Shown piece by piece: positions 22,448 to 34,362 of a DNA stretch of 64,000 nucleotides. The stretch comes from Dendrophyllia cribrosa (taxonomy: Eukaryota; Cnidaria; Anthozoa; Scleractinia; Dendrophylliidae), in NCBI GenBank assembly GCA_024195265.1, contig JAJLRJ010000006.1:25562770-25626769 (forward strand), in the 5' to 3' direction. The notes beneath the pieces were generated by a model. That model worked only from the letters and a program-made list of their open reading frames with translations. It had not been told where the DNA came from and made no database searches. Position 1 is the stretch's first letter, and the number at the start of each line of letters is the position of its first letter. Position numbers and translations under genes: made by a program.

Positions 22448-22920
22448 TCATTTCTGATAGATTGCCATGGCTGTCCCACGCAAGGTGCGCCTGCCATCTA
22501 CGATATCTTCTGCAAAGTCAATGTTGTCAATAGCAAAGAAGACATGTCTCCCCTTAATCATGTCTGGAGGAAGGTACACGCCATCAGTGTCCAGCATTCT
22601 TCTAAGGACGCATCTCTCAATTTGTGTTTCCACGCGTAGAATTCTGTTGTAATCAGGTGCCATCCCAAAGCCATGAAGAATACTAATCATCTTTTTACTT
22701 CGACATGCTTGATAGAAAGCTAATTCGACGGCTAACTGCTGCGGCTTTTCGCGTTTAGATCTTAGAAGTTCAGAGGTTTTGTTTCTTACTTGGCGGGTCA
22801 GACAGGTATAGGGATACTGTACTTTGAGCCAGACTCATGGTACGCTTGTGGACTTCAGAAGACTTCTTGTCAGTGGAGAGTACATAGCTTTGTCCTTGTA
22901 CGACCTAACGAAAAAAAACT
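22448..22920 (-). pseudogene. conserved core of the same repeat gene
   Basis: The clearest block reads QQLAVELAFYQACRSKKMI, then the motif GVYLPPDMIKGRHVFFAIDN and FAEDIVDGRRTLRGTAMAIYQ. The 'PP...G...F.A.DN.DF.ED..DG..T.HGT' pattern is typical of this repeat protein family. The coding signal extends upstream past the annotated ATG to about 22900 (STDKKSSEVHKRTMSLAQS). Function unknown. Confidence 0.6.
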
Positions 22921-22983
22921 ATAAAGCTCCTTCGGTAAATGTTCTTCTGCAATGCTTTCTAGTGAACTAGTAAAAACCCAACT

Positions 22984-23531
22984 TTAACATATACTGATTG
23001 ATTTTCTGAGCACAGAAGCTACATCATATAATGTTCGTATGTTAGCATCAGTGTCTGCTTGTGCATTTTCTACCAGCTGGAAAGCAGCATCCCTTCTCTT
23101 CTTGGTATTTACTCTTTCAGATTCGCATACTCGCAATGGTTTGTGAAACTCTATTTCAGGTATTTCACTCACTAGCAGTTATTTCAATGTCTTGCGACTG
23201 CACGTAGGGTTATTAACATTGTTAGCAGACATGATACTCTGATATGCATCTTGCAGTATCGAGATGGTAAATACTTCTCCATCCATCTAAGCCCTTTCTG
23301 TCATCGTGAGAAATTCTATCTTTGCGCAATTTTGTCTGCAGTAGAGGTACAATGTAGATTCAGTGCCGGCTTTTGTCGTGCGAAGAACGTTTGCGACGTT
23401 ATTGGCCCAGCACCGCTTGTGATATCTAATATCAATTGCATGAGCATCGCACGAGTCCACGGCTGTACATAGTTTGACGTGCAATTTTTGTCTCCTTTTT
23501 TTAATGGCTTCGTGAAGTGAATGACCAGCAT
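22984..23531 (-). pseudogene. upstream blocks of the same repeat gene
   Basis: Two short blocks: 22984-23172 (RRDAAFQLVENAQADTDANIRTLYDVASVL type) and 23287-23531. The second includes AHAIDIRYHKRCWANNVANVLR in one frame, matching the family's 'A.E..YH..C....' motif. The blocks are in different frames and lack good splice sites, so the copy seems decayed. Confidence 0.5.
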
Positions 23532-23539
23532 TTTCTGTT

Positions 23540-24215
23540 AAAACTTTATAAAGAGGATTTTTAGAAAATGCTTCGTCATCACAAAAAAAAAACAGACATC
23601 TCTGTTGTAAGGAACTGTCTTGAAAAGAGTTAATTTACAAGCTTCAGACGAAAGGCTTTCAGACGATTTCCTTTTTGAACCTGCTGTGGCTAACTGCTTT
23701 TCATATCGTTCTTTGGTTCATTTGCATTTTCCTGTAAATGTATTACCAAACACTCTTTAACGCGTGAAACAGGTGATGACATAATGATTTTAATATATTG
23801 TTTATTAAAGTTACAATAACGTTTTTTTTTTCGGCTTCAGACATAAGGGGAATATTTGAACCAATTCAAATATGAATTTTATGTCTTCAATCTGATCAGA
23901 CTGTTGCGTGACATAGTATGTCACGTCGTTGGGGTCACGGGCCAGGGTCTGTGCAATTAAATTATCCATTAATTATTGATTATTTAATTAATTACATTTT
24001 TCTTAGAATGTAAAGTCATTAGTTTAAGTTTTATAGTCTATTCAAGTTCGAACGTTTTAGTGCTATTTTTATCAATTATCAAAATTCGTAAATTTTTATA
24101 GTTTTGTAAATTAGAGTAGTTTTATAGAGGGCCACAAGTTTATTAGCTTTGCTATTTAGTGCAACCCACTTTAAATAAAGACTTAACTTACTTACTTACT
24201 TACTTACTTACCACC
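23540..24215 (+). mobile_element. probable LINE 3' tail with (ACTT)n
   Basis: Most of this interval shows no gene. From about 24090 it runs through CAACCCACTTTAAATAAAG into CTTA repeats (24186-24210). This resembles 3' termini of CR1/L2-type LINEs ending in short tandem repeats. No LINE coding sequence is attached. Confidence 0.4.
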
Positions 24216-24800
24216 CTCTACTGACGCTGTGTATGCCACGGCACGCGTGCTCGGAATTTATCATTTGCTTGAATTGAGACCTCTGCCGTTTGAATTTCCC
24301 ACCTCCTCCCCGTGGCCCTGCCGCTTGTTGTAATCTGTTTTATCTTAGCTTCGTTTTTGTTGCCCTCACCTTTACTGGGCCAAATCATTATTTGTGAATT
24401 AAGGATTAAGTTATTTCAGTGTTTGTAATTAAGTGGCTATGGGCCTTCCCCATAGCCACAAATTCTTGAAATTCTTAACAAAAAATAAATCGGCTGTTGG
24501 CCTTTTGCTCAAAGCCATTTACACCATTTCATTGTTTGTGTTGTCAGCCTATTATTTTGCCCAGGAAACAGAGCGCGGGAATGCAGCACTCGGCTTTATG
24601 ACTTGTTTATAAAATGAATAGGGAAGACATAAATGATCAAAACTTAGAGAAAGTTTTTTCATTTATCAAAAAAAAACTAGGACAATATTATTTAGGATTT
24701 ATATAAAACAAAAGACTCCAAGTTTAAATTATGTTTAATTTACAAAAGGAATTTATGCGTTATAACACTTTTTTTAAGCTAAGCTAAAATATTTGCTGCA

Positions 24801-25133
24801 TTAAATGTTATGTTGCGAAAAAATTGTATTATTATTACATGTATGAGCTGTTTCTTGGTAACATTTTCTATGCCACGAGGCAGATTGTGACACAAGGTCA
24901 TTGCAGGTAACACTGGCTAAACGTTTCCATGTTTCTGGATATATTCCATCTCCATAGGTTGCACTCACTTTAATATATTCCAAAACTTTCTCATAAGAAA
25001 CGGGTTTCTCCACAAGTTGCTCATCTTCTCTGTCTTCTTGACAGATAACACATCGTGAAAAATTAGTATCAGACGAACTTTCGATTCTAGCAATCTTTGC
25101 CGGAGGCACTTTAGTTAACAATTTCGGCTCCAT
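24801..25133 (-). CDS. N-terminal exon of the same repeat gene family
   Basis: The 110-codon frame begins with a plausible ATG at 25133 and has a cysteine pair (CVICQEDRE) followed by SASWHRKCYQE. Together these form a C-x2-C...H-x3-C pattern like the zinc-finger-like N terminus of this family. It is followed downstream on the same strand by the other blocks, about 1.3 kb away. Intron or deletion in between cannot be decided. Confidence 0.5.
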   Translation of the reverse strand: MEPKLLTKVPPAKIARIESSSDTNFSRCVICQEDREDEQLVEKPVSYEKVLEYIKVSATYGDGIYPETWKRLASVTCNDLVSQSASWHRKCYQETAHTCNNNTIFSQHNI

Positions 25134-25139
25134 TGCCTC

Positions 25140-25740
25140 TTTAACTCAGGATAACGAAGTCACTACAATTCTTGTAAAAACATGGCCGACCTCTATTTTA
25201 ATGTAAAAAAAACTGCTGACCGCAAATACTGACTGTGTGGTTGTTAGGCCCTCTCTGAAAAGCGGTCAACACTCGAGCTTTAAATTAACTTTCCAGAATT
25301 TGAAATGATTCAAATCGGTTGGTGGAAACAATTTTGAAAACAAATTGGTAGCTTGTCTTACTTCGTTTGCTAATTAAGAAAGCTGCTCTCTTTTCGTGTG
25401 TTTAATCAAATTATGGTCACGTGCCTGCTCACATAACCAAAACATTTTCAGAACTTCAACCTAAAAACAATCATCAAGAAACCCAAATATTTTAGTTGTG
25501 CAAAGTTTTTTGGGGGTTTAGGGCCTAATAACAGAGTGTAGGGGCAAATAGAGAAAATTAGCTTCGTTTCCATGCTAGGCTTTTAGTGGCGTTTCTAAAT
25601 AGACCCATAATAGTCATACGAGCGGGTTTCCAGAGTGGCAACAAAGTTTTTATTTTTTCTTAGGGTCCCCTTAATATGTTTAGATATGTGGTTTGCTCTC
25701 ATCACAAAATTCCTACGGGACTTCTTTAAATGACATATGC
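25140..25740. other. no recognised gene
   Basis: AT-rich DNA upstream of the repeat gene. A promoter or 5' terminus of that element may lie here but no matching inverted terminus was seen. Confidence 0.35.
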
Positions 25741-26015
25741 TCCCTGACCAATACGCAACAGGTGTATTCTATTCGGAAAGTAGTCATACTAGTTATTCTA
25801 GATCGAGAAAAAGTTGTTTCTTGCGAGCTTTTGCGCAGTCTAAATGTACTGTGCAGATGGGTCGCGTAATACTAAAATAGAAGAAAAAAAAGCCCGGTCT
25901 TCAATCTTAATTCTATTTTTTCTTCTGCTTCTGACCTTTCACCTAAGTTAAGCTTATCATCGTCGTTTCTATTCAGAGAGCTCCGCTGTTAGGCTAAGCC
26001 AATTTATATATTATT
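25740..26015 (+). repeat. dispersed repeat F, copy 1
   Basis: Shares AGTCATACTAGTTATT, GAGAAAAAGTTGTTT, TTCTGACCTTTCACC-like and CGCTGTTAGGCT blocks with copies at 30110-30300 (direct, shortened) and 32970-33235 (inverted). Copies 1 and 2 lie just outside the two ends of the left 4-kb arm. Non-coding. Confidence 0.6.
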
Positions 26016-26842
26016 CATTTAGTTTTTATTTTCCCGATTCTGGAATCGTGCGGCTCAATTTCTCAATGTCTAGAAGTACGCAGTGGAAATCATTTGAGCA
26101 TGGACTAAAGTTCTTCTCCGATCCAACCTAGTTGCTGGATCCCTGTGGAATCAAGCAAGAAGTTTTCAGATTTTCCCCGTTTTTAGTACTGTTCGCGAAT
26201 TCTGGTATGTTTTGAATGCTCTAACTGTACTTTGCTGTGGTTGTCTCAATGATTTGATAATCGTTCAACAATTTAATACCGACGTTGGTTCTTCGATGTT
26301 CTAGCGATATATCGCTTTAGCAATAATTCACTAACCGGCCGTGCCAGACAAACGCAGATCGATTTAGCCTCGGCCCATGTAAGAATTTAACTGGATCATC
26401 CTTGATGTCTCAATGCAAGGATTGCGAATAGGATTTTTGTGACAATTGCGATCTTTGTATATTTTAAAATGACGTTTTTAGTTCTCATCATGTGATTATC
26501 TGGTAGATTTTGTTGAGCGTTATCAAAAACGTTTTTTTCCTCTCACTGCTGACAAAAAACAACACGCTTCAGTATAAAAACCTAGTTGGCTTAGAAACGT
26601 CCCTTTGTAATTTGTTATTGTCACAGATAAACCCAATATTTGTATAGGTTTTTTTTTGTTGGCTTGAGAGAAAGCAATGCATATTGCTTGACTTGATTCA
26701 ACACAGAACAGAACAACCAGCTAATTATAAAATTGTTTGAGTATGTGACCTTGAGATCGCTTGCGGGTGTTACTAAAATCTCACTCATAACCGTTAGAGC
26801 ATTGGCAGCACACTACTATAGTAGAAGCAAGGAAAATTTAGT

Positions 26843-26900
26843 CTGCGCGCAGACGTATCCGATTTATTTGAGCAAGGAAATGGGATACGTCTGCGCGCAG
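26843..26900. mobile_element. hairpin insertion (CTGCGCGCAGACGTATCC arms)
   Basis: 18-bp perfect inverted arms at 26843-26860 and 26883-26900 with a 22-bp loop. The corresponding site in the right arm (near 63190-63225) lacks it, so it is an insertion in the left arm only. Confidence 0.65.
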
Positions 26901-27924
26901 GCTAGGAAAATCAGACAACTTTTGGGTTGATTCCACAAAAAACCCTTCGCCCGGCGATGATGGCGTAAATTTGCTTTATATAGGCCCGTCATATTGAACC
27001 AATGGGAAAATTTCGCGTTCCGGTAGTAGAAACGGGAAATTTGAACGAAAGTTGTATTTTTAGCATCTCTCCCCAGTCCCACTCTCCGTATTCACACTCG
27101 CTCCAGACCTTTCAATCAACGACCGCGCGCAGAAATACGACTGTTTTACGGTCTATTACACCGGTTAAAATGCAGTCTATAATATTGCTCTACTTACCAA
27201 ACTTTATTGGTCACCCGCGACGAGACTTTCAACGAAAGGAGCTGATAGATAATGAACACATAGAGAAGGCAGACCACAGAAAGCAGCAAAAACAGCAGAA
27301 AGAGACGGGTAACTAAACCGCTTCGTATAACCATGTTTGATTGAGCAATAAGGTTGTGCAACGAAACTGCAGCGTTGATGACGGTTGAAAAACCTAGAAA
27401 AAATAATTAAGAAAAAAAATAAATAAACAAGATCGTTTACGGCAAGCGTTTAAAGATATAATTTCTTGGCTAGTGCATTTATGAGCTGAGGTAAAGCTCT
27501 TATGCTAATATACAGGCCTAGGGAAAACGGTCAATTTGAACAGTAGGTGAAAAATATGTATTTTTTTACCCAACAAGCGATTTTAACCCTCGAACGACAG
27601 AGGAGAGGTGTGGATGGCACCCTCCCATAAGTTTTTTTCTCCGATTTTTTTAAGAGGATTTCTCCCTAAGACACATTTAGGCAAAGCTTGGGGATAATCG
27701 GTTGTTATGGAAAAGAGATATTACGTCATAAGTAGCATAAAGTCAAGCCACGTTTGAATAAAAATGAATGCTTTCCACTATTTTGGATGAAAATTGCTCT
27801 TTACGGCAAGAGTTAAGAGATACTTTCTCGGCTAGTGCATTTCTGGGCTGATATGCTAATATAAAGGGCGAAGGAAAACGTCCATTTTGAATGTGATAAC
27901 AGTTAATACCCTCTCTAATTAATT

Positions 27925-28607
27925 CACGGTGGGCACAGAAGCCTCAAAAAGTGGCATATATTTCCGTCGTAACAAAATGGCGGCAATACCAACTTCGAAA
28001 TGCCATATCTTTGGATCGCATCAATATATTTACGAACTATTTTCACTTTTGAAATTATTGTGGCGTGTACTTTCAGAAACGGTCATCAGATAGCCCATAA
28101 TACTAATTTAACATTTTGGCGCCATCTTTGTGACGTCATTTTCCCGCCAAAATACTTAAATTTGAAAAACAAAAATCATAGGATTTTTGCCAATGATAAC
28201 TTCTATATTGTTGTAAAAAAGTTAAAGTAGTTTGAAGCGCAAGTTTTCAGTCGATTTGATTCTAAATGAACTTTGACCCAAGCAGAATATGGGCGGGAAA
28301 TTCAAATTTTGAAACGTCATATCTTTTGATCGGATCAACATATTTGCGAGATTTTTTCAGTTTTGAGATGCTTGTAGCGAGTACTTTCAGAAATTGTCAT
28401 CAGATATCCCATAATACTAAGTTATTTTTTGGCGCCTACTTTATGACGTCATTTTCCCGCCAAAAATTGCAAAAAAAGATAATGGAAAAAATATTCGATT
28501 TGTGAACATGAGTCCTTGGCTGTTGTTAAATTTCACGTTAACAACATCAAAACGGAAAAAGTTATTATTAACCCTTGCCACTTTTTGAGGCTTCTGTGCC
28601 CACCGTG
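27925..28607. mobile_element. MITE, 32-bp perfect TIR, TSD ATT
   Basis: CACGGTGGGCACAGAAGCC opens a 32-bp terminal repeat (27925-27956) matched perfectly inverted at 28576-28607. ATT flanks both sides (27922-27924, 28608-28610). The right 4-kb arm lacks it. Inside are two diverged direct repeats of about 270 bp (27965-28160, 28290-28470), each ending TGACGTCATTTTCCCGCCAAAA. The 3-bp TSD fits PIF/Harbinger-type elements. Confidence 0.8.
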
Positions 28608-29909
28608 ATTGTTTATTTTTTGTTTATTTTTTATTTTTATTAGTTTTTAAATTTGAAGCAACTAATGACTGAATGTTCTCTGTTTCTTTTTCGTTTTTCT
28701 TAATTTCCCTTATTGTTTTGTGTAAATGATATTGTGCTTTGAATGCGGACACATTTTCGAGGGGAATCCCAATAAAGGAAACCGAAAGCTCACGGAAAAC
28801 CAACTTCTGCATATAGCGTCCCTATAATTTATCTATCTTGTTTTTTTTTTAACTTGATAACATTATCCAACGAACATTGTGGTTAATATACAGGATAACC
28901 GAGCCCTAAACTTTCTTAATCGTATTTTGCCTGGGCGTTTTTTAGTTCCTGAGCCAATGAAACGAAGAGGGTGTATGGTACATCCATCCGCAAAATGGGA
29001 TGGGGATTACTTGATAAGTTCTGCACATCTTGGATTTCTGGCCTTGGATTTGTTACAGATCGTCCAAATTGGTCAAAAAATAATAAAACTAAGAAAGAAT
29101 GTTAAAATGGCACAAAAATGTAAAAGATATGACGACAAACGTAGGATTTTTTTTTCATTAAAGTGGTACTACGACGAAAATGTTTGCCTTTCTTTTCGAC
29201 TTTTGTTTACTTCCTTTTATCCAATGAGTTCATAATAATATAAATCGTTATAATTGAGAACGATATAAGCTTGCTGAATCTAGAAATAGCTGGCCTAAAA
29301 CCGCCGAATACGCGGCCGCCATTACCCAAAAAAAGTCAAGCCCGTAATTATTCTACAAAGCGGTCTCACATGTGAGTCATGCCGAGCTGTCTCGTGACGT
29401 CATATTCGCAACAACGATCTTAATTGGACATTTCTTGAAAAACAGCGAAAGAAGTCACTAAATGAAAAGGATTTGGAGAGGTCTTCGCCGTAACATTTAC
29501 TTTCCAGTTTCGTGGGAAAGCGTTTTGAAGGACAATTTTGGCGAAGAACTCGATGAATTCTCAGGATCTATTTCGTGTCATGAGGATTCGGTGATGTATT
29601 ACTTCAGATAATAAGCTGTCGGATTGGGAGGCAAGAATGGCTCAAGAAGCCGAGGAAGTCCGTCAATTTAAAGGAATATTTACTCAGGAAGTAGACGTTT
29701 ATACATGGTCCAATAAGGAAAATTTTATTAAATACTTAGGGTGAATTTTCCCCGTTTGAGTTTGACTTCTGTTTACAAACATACGCGTATTATCATGCCA
29801 CACTGAAGTAAGAAAAGAAGTAAAGTCAACTACTCGATTACTATTTTTCATTGGATTTAGTTCCTTGAATTTCTACTGCACAAAACTAAAAATAATATAT
29901 AGGTGTTTT

Positions 29910-30098
29910 TTACCGTGTAGTAGAAAAATGAACGATGTTGTTGTTGACTTTGTTGTTACTGTTGTTGATAACACTGCAGACATCCAGTACACAGCTCAGG
30001 TAGCTGTCATCTTGAATTATTGTAAATCCCATAAATGGAGTCCCAGTAGCAGATAGTTGGGGCAGAAGGAAAACTTTGTCCGCATCGATTTCATCCAT
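29910..30098 (-). pseudogene. short conserved frame at inner end of left arm
   Basis: A 62-codon frame starting MDEIDADK is conserved, with few changes, in the right arm at 59880. Conservation of the reading frame in both arms is notable but may only reflect recent duplication. No domain is recognised. Confidence 0.35.
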
Positions 30099-30109
30099 TT
30101 AAAAAAAGG

Positions 30110-30300
30110 TACTGTGCAAACGGTCGCGTAATAAGCTTACTGTTTTTGAGAATTGTTAAAATTGAAAAATAGCCTTCGTTAATCTTAATTCTTGTGCTTC
30201 CGACCTTTCACCTTAGTCAAGTTTCACCTTAGTAAAGCTTGTTCACAGAGCGACGCTGTTAGGCTCAGCCTATCTATATATAATTATCTGAAAAGTAAGA
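30110..30300 (+). repeat. dispersed repeat F, copy 2 (shortened)
   Basis: Direct match to the 3' two-thirds of 25740-26015, starting GTGCAAACGGTCGCGTAATA and including CCGACCTTTCACC and GCTGTTAGGCT. Confidence 0.6.
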
Positions 30301-32150
30301 GTACATTCAGTAGCCGACATTTGACACCACGATCGCTTCCATCCTTCACCCTACAAAATCTACGACACTTTCACTCTCTTAAATAAATATTCAGGTCTGG
30401 TTCTTATCTGTGGACTGACTATAGTGGTCAAGAAATTTAGCTTTCCTAATTTCCATGTTATATTGCCAAATGCCACCAAATATCAAATATATAACGAAAT
30501 TGAATAAAACTGTTTCCCAGAACAAAACAGAACAAGCAGTTTGGGAAAATAGACAATAGAAACAGATTGCAGTTCATGCATCAAATTAAATTTGATGTCG
30601 CTGTGTTTACTGAAACGTTCAGCGAGTTCTAAGATGTGTATCCTTCTCGCAAAGTTCAATAAAAACCATGAATGATCTCTCTGATATTTTTCGGTTTCTA
30701 TTTCTGACCATCCGTTGCAAATATCGTTTCAAACGTAAACAAAATAAGTTAAATGTTTTAAAGCAGTAAAACTAAAGAAGATAATCTGATGTTTTTATTT
30801 TTATTGTTCTTGTTCTTGAACACCATCATCTTTGAGTGACCAATTGTTTTTTGCAGGTTTTATTTTTAAAGTAAATCTCATGAGATGATCCATGAATTAT
30901 GCCGTGACTGTTTTTCTTTTGCAGTTAAATTTGCCAGTTTCAAAAGGTGAGCAGGTTATGATATAAACGCTCCCTCGCCGAAGAATAAAAGTTTAGCGTT
31001 TTATTATTGATTATGCAAACCGACATGATTTAATACTAAAATCGGAATTCAGTATTAGACTTACCACAGCGTAGCAATGTTAACTTTGCGTAGTTTCAAA
31101 CCAGCTTTAGGACCCGTTTTAGACTATTTTGAAGTTAAAGTCTCAACCTTAATGGTAATGAAAAAAATAATTACAGCTACAAACCAACAAAAACTAAATA
31201 ATCGGTGCAGTAATCAGCAGTAAGTGTTTTATAGACCTCGCTGGTTGTATTAATCCATGTATTGTTGTTATCGTTTGTTGACGAGCCGGCAACGTCAAAA
31301 GAACCGGCTGCCCTTGAAAAGTGACTGGGAAAAGGAGCGCGCTTTTCAGTTTAATCTATCAAAATTCGTATCAAAAATTCGTATTAACCTGCCAAAATCC
31401 TAGCTGACGCCTATTCTTGAGAATCAGTTCCAATTTTAACCAATCTTCGCAGAGATAGGGTATCTGTCAAACCACAGTAGATAAACGTAGTCGAGAGTAT
31501 TTTTACCTTAATTTCACTGGTCTCATGGCAAACAAGTCCAGATGCCATTCTACGTTAAGCGAAATGCAAATTCATAGACCATCGTTCGCATAAATTTAAA
31601 TTTGTGGAGAATTTTCATCAATTGAAAAATTTTAATCGGTCGAGAATTTTTCATCGGTTGATAAATTTACAAAATACTATCACGTAGTGTTTCCTGATGC
31701 AAACAAAAATAGCTCTAGAGCTAGGCAGGACGTTAATTAAACTTACATCTGTTTGCCAGCTCAAAAGCTTTTTGGCGCTTTTTTAATTTGTCGTTTAAAG
31801 GTGGCTCCAAGTTGTTTTTTTTTGGGGTCACACTTCCCCTTTTTAATGCGCTTGTACATAATCTTACTTAAGCTCAATGAATCTGAATTTGATACCAGAT
31901 GTTAGGCTGTTGGATGAAAGTTTGGATGATGCTCTTTTTTTATGCTAATCAGCGTTTCCATAGCAACGGTAAACAAACATGGCGAAAAACGGTTTTTCCT
32001 AATTATCTTTCGATTTTGGGGCTACCCGCGACAGGTGAAAAAATGCGCTATAATCTACACAATGTAGCACACTAATGGGAAAATTTCAAACAAATTAAAC
32101 TGTTCAACTTTGAGTAAATCGCTGAAACATTTTTAACACGTGTTTTTTCA
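30301..32150. other. no recognised gene
   Basis: AT-rich non-coding DNA. CCATAGCAACGG near 31961 recalls similar motifs in the segment at 5108-6335. Confidence 0.35.
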
Positions 32151-32179
32151 TGTTTGAAATATAAGCGGTCAAAACATTC

Positions 32180-32345
32180 CATAAAGGTCCAGTAATACGG
32201 GCAACAAAATCGTGCAACTTGTCGCGCAACATTGTTGCATTGCAAGTTGAAAGGCGTTGTTGCGCGTATTACCACCTGCGTGAGCAACTTGTCGCGCAAC
32301 AAAATTAATTGTCGCAAGTTGCCGTGGAAACCTGCGTGTTTGATT
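32180..32345. mobile_element. palindromic MITE-like repeat (GCAACTTGTCGCGCAACA)
   Basis: GCAACTTGTCGCGCAACA occurs near 32214 and again near 32284. TTGTTGCGCGTATTACC and the opposing GTAATACGGGCAACAA near 32190 provide inverted ends. Non-coding. Confidence 0.5.
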
Positions 32346-32394
32346 GCTCAGTAATCTCATACCCAGATCTCACTCGAGAGTTACGTAAACAAAG

Positions 32395-32520
32395 ATGGCG
32401 GTCTCTCGCCTCCTTCTTTGTCGGAAGCGAGCGTTTGCCGTTCTCTGTCTGGGCCTTGTGTTGGAAAAAGAGCAGGAAAGGCCTCGAAAACGGAATAGAA
32501 AAATAAATATGAGAGATTAG
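32395..32520 (+). pseudogene. possible HARBI1-like N-terminal fragment
   Basis: 41 codons from a good ATG (AAAGATGGCG): MAVSRLLLCRKRAF... then EKEQERPRKRNRK. The hydrophobic start followed by an E-rich and R/K-rich stretch resembles N termini of Harbinger-type nucleases in cnidarian genomes, as far as I remember. The frame stops at 32518 and no catalytic region follows. Low certainty. Confidence 0.25.
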
Positions 32521-32960
32521 ATTTCCCGGGAGTTCAGAATTACGAAGCAGCTATTTTCCATTCTGTTGGATAATGTATCACTCCTGATACAAAAGAAAGA
32601 CTTCTTGAAATCCCTTTTGATTTCGAGTCCAAATAATGTTTTTAAATCATGCCACTGTTTTTTCACATCATCCTGGCTGCGACTGAAAAATTACGAAAAA
32701 GGATAACAGTACGTATTTAACTTTTTGGGGGACGATTAATAGATACCCAATATAGTTCATAACAATATTAACTACAGAGAAACTTACGCATCCTGATTTT
32801 ATTAAACAAAAGGCATTGAAGTTTCAAATGATTAGTCTAAGCATTTTGTTTTCTCTCCAGCTTGAACAGAAGCGCATCACTCTCGAAACAACATAGAGTG
32901 AACAAATCTAATAAACTGTAAGAGCTTGTTACAACATCAAAACAATATACCTTAACAGTT
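32521..32960. other. no recognised gene
   Basis: No feature recognised apart from the approach to repeat F copy 3. Confidence 0.35.
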
Positions 32961-32969
32961 TTTCTAATA

Positions 32970-33235
32970 TATATTGATAGGCTTAGCCTAACAGCGGAGC
33001 TCTCTGAAGATAAACGATGATGATAAGCTTGACTTAGGTGAAAGGTCGGAAGCACAAGAAAAATTAGAATTAAGATTGACGACCAGGCTATTTTAGCAAT
33101 TCTCAAAACCGTCTGCACGGAACATTTAGACTGCACAAATTCCACAAAAGCTCACAAAAACAACTTTTTCTCGGTCTAAAATAACTAGTATGACTAATTT
33201 TCGAATAAAATACATATCTTGCGTATGGAAAATTG
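32970..33235 (-). repeat. dispersed repeat F, copy 3 (inverted)
   Basis: Reverse-complement match to 25740-26015 over nearly its whole length. Confidence 0.6.
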
Positions 33236-33529
33236 CTCGAGAAACTGATTTGGAAATCAAAATTGCAAAAAATACACAGACATCTTTGCGCAAGGTGACG
33301 CGAGTGAAGTTAGAACTATAAAATCCAAGCCTTGTTTTGTTAACATAAAATCGCCTTTCAACCTATGTATTAATGAATGAACAAACACATAAAAATGGAA
33401 AACAAAATATTTTTCAAAATTTTATTCAAATATCCATTAGTTTATGTTTAAAAGCAAAAAAGCGCACCATTAGCGCATCGAGGAATTATCTGGCTGAGCA
33501 CATGGCAAAATTCAAGATATCAATCCCGG

Positions 33530-33665
33530 CCGACTGAATTTGAGCACGTTTTATAAACATTTCTCCAAAACTAACGAGAACACAAAGAAAAAGTCAGTCA
33601 CAAATTGATATCAACATAAATTCCCATAGAAATATGTAATTTATTTTACCGTTAAGTCCCTCGGC
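33530..33665 (+). repeat. dispersed repeat, direct copy of 11670-11830
   Basis: Same ordered blocks as 11670-11830, about 85 percent alike by eye. Confidence 0.6.
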
Positions 33666-34349
33666 TGCTTAAAAATTCTTTAAAACTCCTTCGCTTTCTC
33701 CGCTAAACACAACAAAAGTGCTTTTTTTCTATTAAAATGTTTTATTTATCAATAACAAATCCCTAGAGTTTACAATATTATCCTGAGAGGATAGTCGTTT
33801 CCGGTTACAAGGCATCCTGAGTTAAAGCTAGTCATTTCCGGTTACAATAATACAAATTCACTTCTGGTTTACAGTCACTTGAAAGTCTAGTCCATAAGGG
33901 GGCATTTATAAAGTTCATTCCCGGTCATTTGGTCCACTACTTGAAAGTCCTTTCCGGCTTGCACATGATTACTTTAGTCATTTCCGGTATTGAATGATGA
34001 GTTGCCAGCAGCTAAATTATGAGAGTCACAGGCTTTGACTGTTGTATTTCACAAATATTCGGATGACACCACAAAGTAGAAAATTTCTGTTCGGTCATTC
34101 GGGAGAAATCAATTTGCAACTGTGTTGTGATGTCATTCCTTATGTCCCTTACAGTGGCCCGAGAGTTCTCGGTGCCATTGTGAAAAGTTGCTTTATTTCG
34201 AAATCCAATATACCATTAAGTCTCGCATGTCACTCTCGTCATCAGCAGAAGTCCATAGGTAAAAGAAAATAGTCTTAACATTAACTAAAAACCTAGTATT
34301 GAGTAGGGCCGATAGGGTGGGAGTGAAACACCCCACACCCTTCCACAGG
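33666..34349. other. no recognised gene; TTTCCGGTTACAA-type motif repeats
   Basis: TTTCCGGTTACAA, TTCCGGC and TTCCGGT motifs recur between 33798 and 33990 at uneven spacing. Nothing else is recognised. Confidence 0.4.
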
Positions 34350-34362
34350 TTCAAATTTTAAT

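Larger units (their letters stand above)
26112..30099. repeat. left arm of a very large inverted repeat
   Basis: Reverse-complement homology to 59880-64000, read from the inner boundary at 30099 (ATGGATGAAATCGATGCAGA on the minus strand) to 26112, where the match meets the window end. Private insertions here are the MITE at 27925-28607 and the hairpin at 26843-26900. The spacer to the right arm is about 29.8 kb. By eye the arms are alike but clearly diverged. The arms carry no recognisable host gene. Confidence 0.8.

Noticed and set aside
26112..30099. Assembly artefact (same sequence placed twice) as explanation for the 4-kb arms
   Set aside because: The arms differ by many substitutions and by private insertions with recognisable boundaries, so they are real distinct loci or alleles; a haplotype misjoin cannot be fully excluded.
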